Assembly (NCBI GenBank): GCA_036023115.1
Contig: JAYKKT010000059.1
Location: forward strand, 3,262,001 to 3,326,000
Length of the DNA: 64,000 nt
Origin: Brasenia schreberi
Taxonomy: Eukaryota > Streptophyta > Magnoliopsida > Nymphaeales > Cabombaceae
Reading direction: 5' to 3'
Of the stretch, positions 61,500 to 64,000 are shown piece after piece (positions within the stretch are counted from its first letter, which is position 1; each line of letters begins with the position of its first letter). The notes under the pieces were generated by a model, which searched no databases, was not told the origin of the DNA, and saw only the letters and a list, made by a program, of their open reading frames with translations. The position numbers and the translations under genes are program-made.

Positions 61500-61780
61500 G
61501 ACTAGATCTGGCCGGTTCTGGGAAAACTAGGAAAACGGGTTCTCAATCGGCAGTTTTGATTTCAACATCCGGGCTGGGTGTGGTTCGGTTTCATTTGAAA
61601 ACAGTAGGGTTTGAAAATGGTGGGATAGAGACTTTGGAACTTCTGGTTCTCACTGGAACAAACTGCAAGGGTCTCCTTTTTTTGTTCAATCTTGGTTTCC
61701 TTGGTTCTGGGGTGGTTCGGGTTAGGTTCAACCCCCACTTGTTCAAGTCCAAACCGGCCATCTCTAGCTCCAATTAGTGA
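61500..61780. repeat. AACCGG/GGTTCT word repeat
   Basis: GGCCGGTTCTGG, GGTTCGGTTTC, CTTCTGGTTCTC, TTGGTTCTGGGGTGGTTCGG and AAACCGGCC words dominate. The tract is followed after about 140 bp by a SINE-like head, the same neighbourhood seen at other AACCGG tracts. Confidence 0.65.
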
Positions 61781-61915
61781 GGTGAATTAATCATCTTTCG
61801 CATTAAGAGATCGATACAAGTCCTTTGGACCTTTTGTCTCAACTACTTGAAAAGTGGGAGACTGAAAATCCAGTGTTATGTACAACCAAGTAAGCTTATA
61901 CAAGCACTCTGACTG

Positions 61916-62163
61916 TTAGCTCATGTGGCAGGGTTCTCGACCCTCAAAGATTCATGTACTGAGTTCGACTCCCGTGACGTGCATACCTGGCTTTGTCCTC
62001 CCCATTGCAACCATGAAAGAAAAAAGAGCCTATTTGAAACATTTGGCTTACAAGGCTTAACAAGTACTGAGTTCGACTCCCGTGACTGGCTTTGTCCTCC
62101 CCATTGCAACCATGAAAGAAAAAATAGCCTATTTGAAACAATTGGCTTACAAGGCTTAACAAG
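61916..62163 (+). mobile_element. SINE-like head with a tandemly duplicated B-box unit
   Basis: An A-box-like GTTAGCTCATGTGGC is followed by two tandem units, 61957-62064 and 62065-62163. Each starts TACTGAGTTCGACTCCCGTG (B box GAGTTCGACTCC) and ends GGCTTACAAGGCTTAACAAG. The second unit lacks 9 bp (GTGCATACC) and differs at few other sites, so the duplication is recent. Confidence 0.8.
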
Positions 62164-63720
62164 CTGGCTCGTATTTTAGTTCATGCACTTCAAAAACAGT
62201 ACGTGAACAAGCTCTGAGCAAGTTAAACCAAACCAAATCGGTTTAGTTCGTTTCCGAGCCAGTTCTACATCTTTGGACACATTTGAACAACATAATCTCG
62301 TGATAATGCATGCTTTCTGAGGAACCTCAGCAAATAAAGAAGAAGAAAGAAAGACATATACGACTAATAAGTTCATGAAATGTATACTCAACATGTTTAA
62401 GCAGACATTTCGGCTTAAGGAGCTGCGCGACTATCTAATAATCTTCATGTTTGATGCGTTAACACATTAACATGCTAGGGCCATCAAGCAAGCTTAAGTA
62501 ATACGTTTGGTTTCTTATAGGAAGTTTAAGTATTATTTAAACACGCTAGATCACGCCCATGGATGGAGTTGGGTCGGGTTGAAACAGGTTGACCCAGATC
62601 TGACCGTCTCTTATAGCTTCTTTTCCTAAATCAGGAACCACTCTGATTTGATTCATGTCAACCTGATCCGAAACAGAGCTTGATCCCATAACATATACAC
62701 ATATACATAGAGAGAGAGAAAGGGAGTTAGAGTTTTGATGCATAATCTTGTATAAACATTTTCATCAACGATTGATCTCTGAGAAAACAGTTGAGTTGAA
62801 AAAACAAAAGGTATTTAATGTAAGAGAGAGTTAGTACTAAATGCATATCATGTTTTATGTTGTATATTTTTGCATAAACATTTTCACCATTTGACGTTTG
62901 AGATCAATAATTGAAGTGATAAAACACTTTACATCTAAAGCATTTAATACCAAGTACAATAATTCATTTTTTTGTTAATCTCAAAGATCGAATTATAGAG
63001 ATGTTTATGGAAGATTATGCACTAAAATATATTATATATACATGTATGTATGTAGAGAGAATAGTTCATGCCCACCTCCCTTCGGACTCACATACGAAGA
63101 AAAATACATTTAAAACACAATACATTAAGCAAAGTACATAAAATATAACTGTACTTCCCAGCTTTTAGCTTCACATATCATTGTTGATCATAATGATAAA
63201 AATGTTTAAGTGAATTTGAGTATGGATGAGTATGCACATTTACAACTTTTCACACAAATATATATATATATATATATATAATATGTTAAATGTATAATAT
63301 ACTTAGATATATAATCTTACTTAAACATCTTGATATTTGAAATGAATGGTGGAGCTTTGAGTTATAAGTATTATTTGTACTTTACTTTTAATGCATCATG
63401 TGCATTAAATATAAAATAATTCAAATCTACATTGATTTCAATGATTAATAATGAAAATATGTAAGGTTGTGCACCCAAGGACATTATATATATTATATAT
63501 AGAGAGAGAGTTGCTAGACTCCAATTTATACTAAGCCATCCCTACTGATCTGTACCATGAGACAAAAAAGATGAATAGTCTAAATTAAAAGAAGAGAGTA
63601 AAATGTACATCACATACATTGTACATTTGTTTTTTAAAATTTTATTATTTGATCTAAAACATTCATCATCTTAATCTGACCCTGATATGGTCTAACATGA
63701 ATAAGCCGACATGGAGTGCC
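62164..63720. other. AT-rich intergenic with TA/GA tracts
   Basis: It contains short GGGTCGGGTTG words (62568-62600), (TA)n(GA)n-type tracts at about 62695-62720 and 63484-63510, a TA run at 63257-63281, and AT-rich text (62740-63420) related to 12,060-12,320 and 24,440-24,700. No gene was recognised. Confidence 0.5.
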
Positions 63721-63752
63721 TAAACCGAGACCAACTTCCGGGTTGATGTCTC

Positions 63753-63901
63753 AGGTTCGAAACCTAACGAGGGCGGGAGATTACGAGGGACAGGTTCGAA
63801 ACCAAATCATCTTAATCATTTGCTCATAGTTGCAACGGACAGGTGGCGATAAATATGTTGGACGTCAAAAGCATCACAAGATAACGAGGGCGGGAGATTA
63901 C
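63753..63901. repeat. B-box-like motif and 20-bp direct repeat before the right-edge gene
   Basis: GGTTCGAAACC occurs at about 63754 and again at about 63794, a perfect fit to the RNA polymerase III B-box consensus. TAACGAGGGCGGGAGATTAC occurs at about 63765 (with one base offset in its last part) and at 63882-63901, just 40 bp before the next start codon. Origin is unclear. Confidence 0.5.
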
Positions 63902-63940
63902 CAACAGGCAACGGATGAACGGCTGGAGCTTGGGTGGGAA

Positions 63941-64000
63941 ATGGCGTCACTCTCCGTCTCCTTCTCCTCTTCCCTCTCTTCCATCTCCGCGCAGGCTCGC
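63941..64000 (+). CDS. Start of an unidentified gene with a serine-rich N-terminus
   Basis: From an ATG in good context (GGAAATGGC), 20 codons are open to the window edge. They read MASLSVSFSSSLSSISAQAR: serine-rich, with no acidic residue and an arginine at the end, typical of a chloroplast transit peptide. The local shift to CT-rich, higher-GC sequence supports a gene start. The product cannot be named from 20 residues. Confidence 0.55.
   Translation, partial: MASLSVSFSSSLSSISAQAR

Overview
The window is nuclear DNA of a flowering plant. The genes are intron-rich with GT-AG splice sites, the encoded proteins match well-known plant families (PBS1 kinase, ISWI remodeller, WDR70, PUB49-type cyclophilin, kelch protein), and the spaces are filled with plant retroelements: Ty1/copia with an initiator tRNA-Met primer site, RTE-clade LINEs with TTG tails, and tRNA-derived SINE heads. 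The species cannot be named from this sequence alone.

Layout: (1) 1-6060, minus strand: a kelch-repeat gene, eleven exons readable here, its 3' end lying off the left edge. (2) 6.1-12.5 kb: repeats, including a 5'-truncated RTE LINE. (3) 12.5-15.6 kb, plus: a WDR70-like gene in which two conserved coding segments are not found, next to a 133-bp duplication. (4) 17.8-19.6 kb, minus: remains of a PUB49/PPIL2-type cyclophilin gene. (5) 19.6-27.6 kb: a gene-poor stretch of SINE heads and degenerate word repeats. (6) 27.9-46.5 kb, plus: a PBS1-type receptor-like cytoplasmic kinase whose third intron is 15.8 kb because a Ty1/copia element sits in it. That element carries two RTE LINEs, a 0.7-kb insertion, and a second LTR element nested inside its own right LTR. 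(7) 49.2-60.7 kb, plus: an ISWI-type gene with an intact ATPase part and a broken HAND-SANT-SLIDE part. (8) 60.7-63.9 kb: repeats. (9) 63,941 to the right edge: the first 20 codons of another plus-strand gene.

The most unusual object is the nested LTR element at 40,121-43,437. It has three LTRs, one outer pair of 5-bp target duplications (GGGTT) and no recognisable gag or pol. Right after its primer binding site it carries sense-strand, intronless fragments of two host translation genes, ribosomal protein L7a (RPL7A/eL8) and elongation factor 2. This resembles gene-transducing plant retroelements such as maize Bs1, but with two unrelated housekeeping transcripts joined.

The genes do not form a pathway and each seems independently transcribed. 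Exon structures were read by eye from reading frame, splice signals and family knowledge. No alignment or database search was run.
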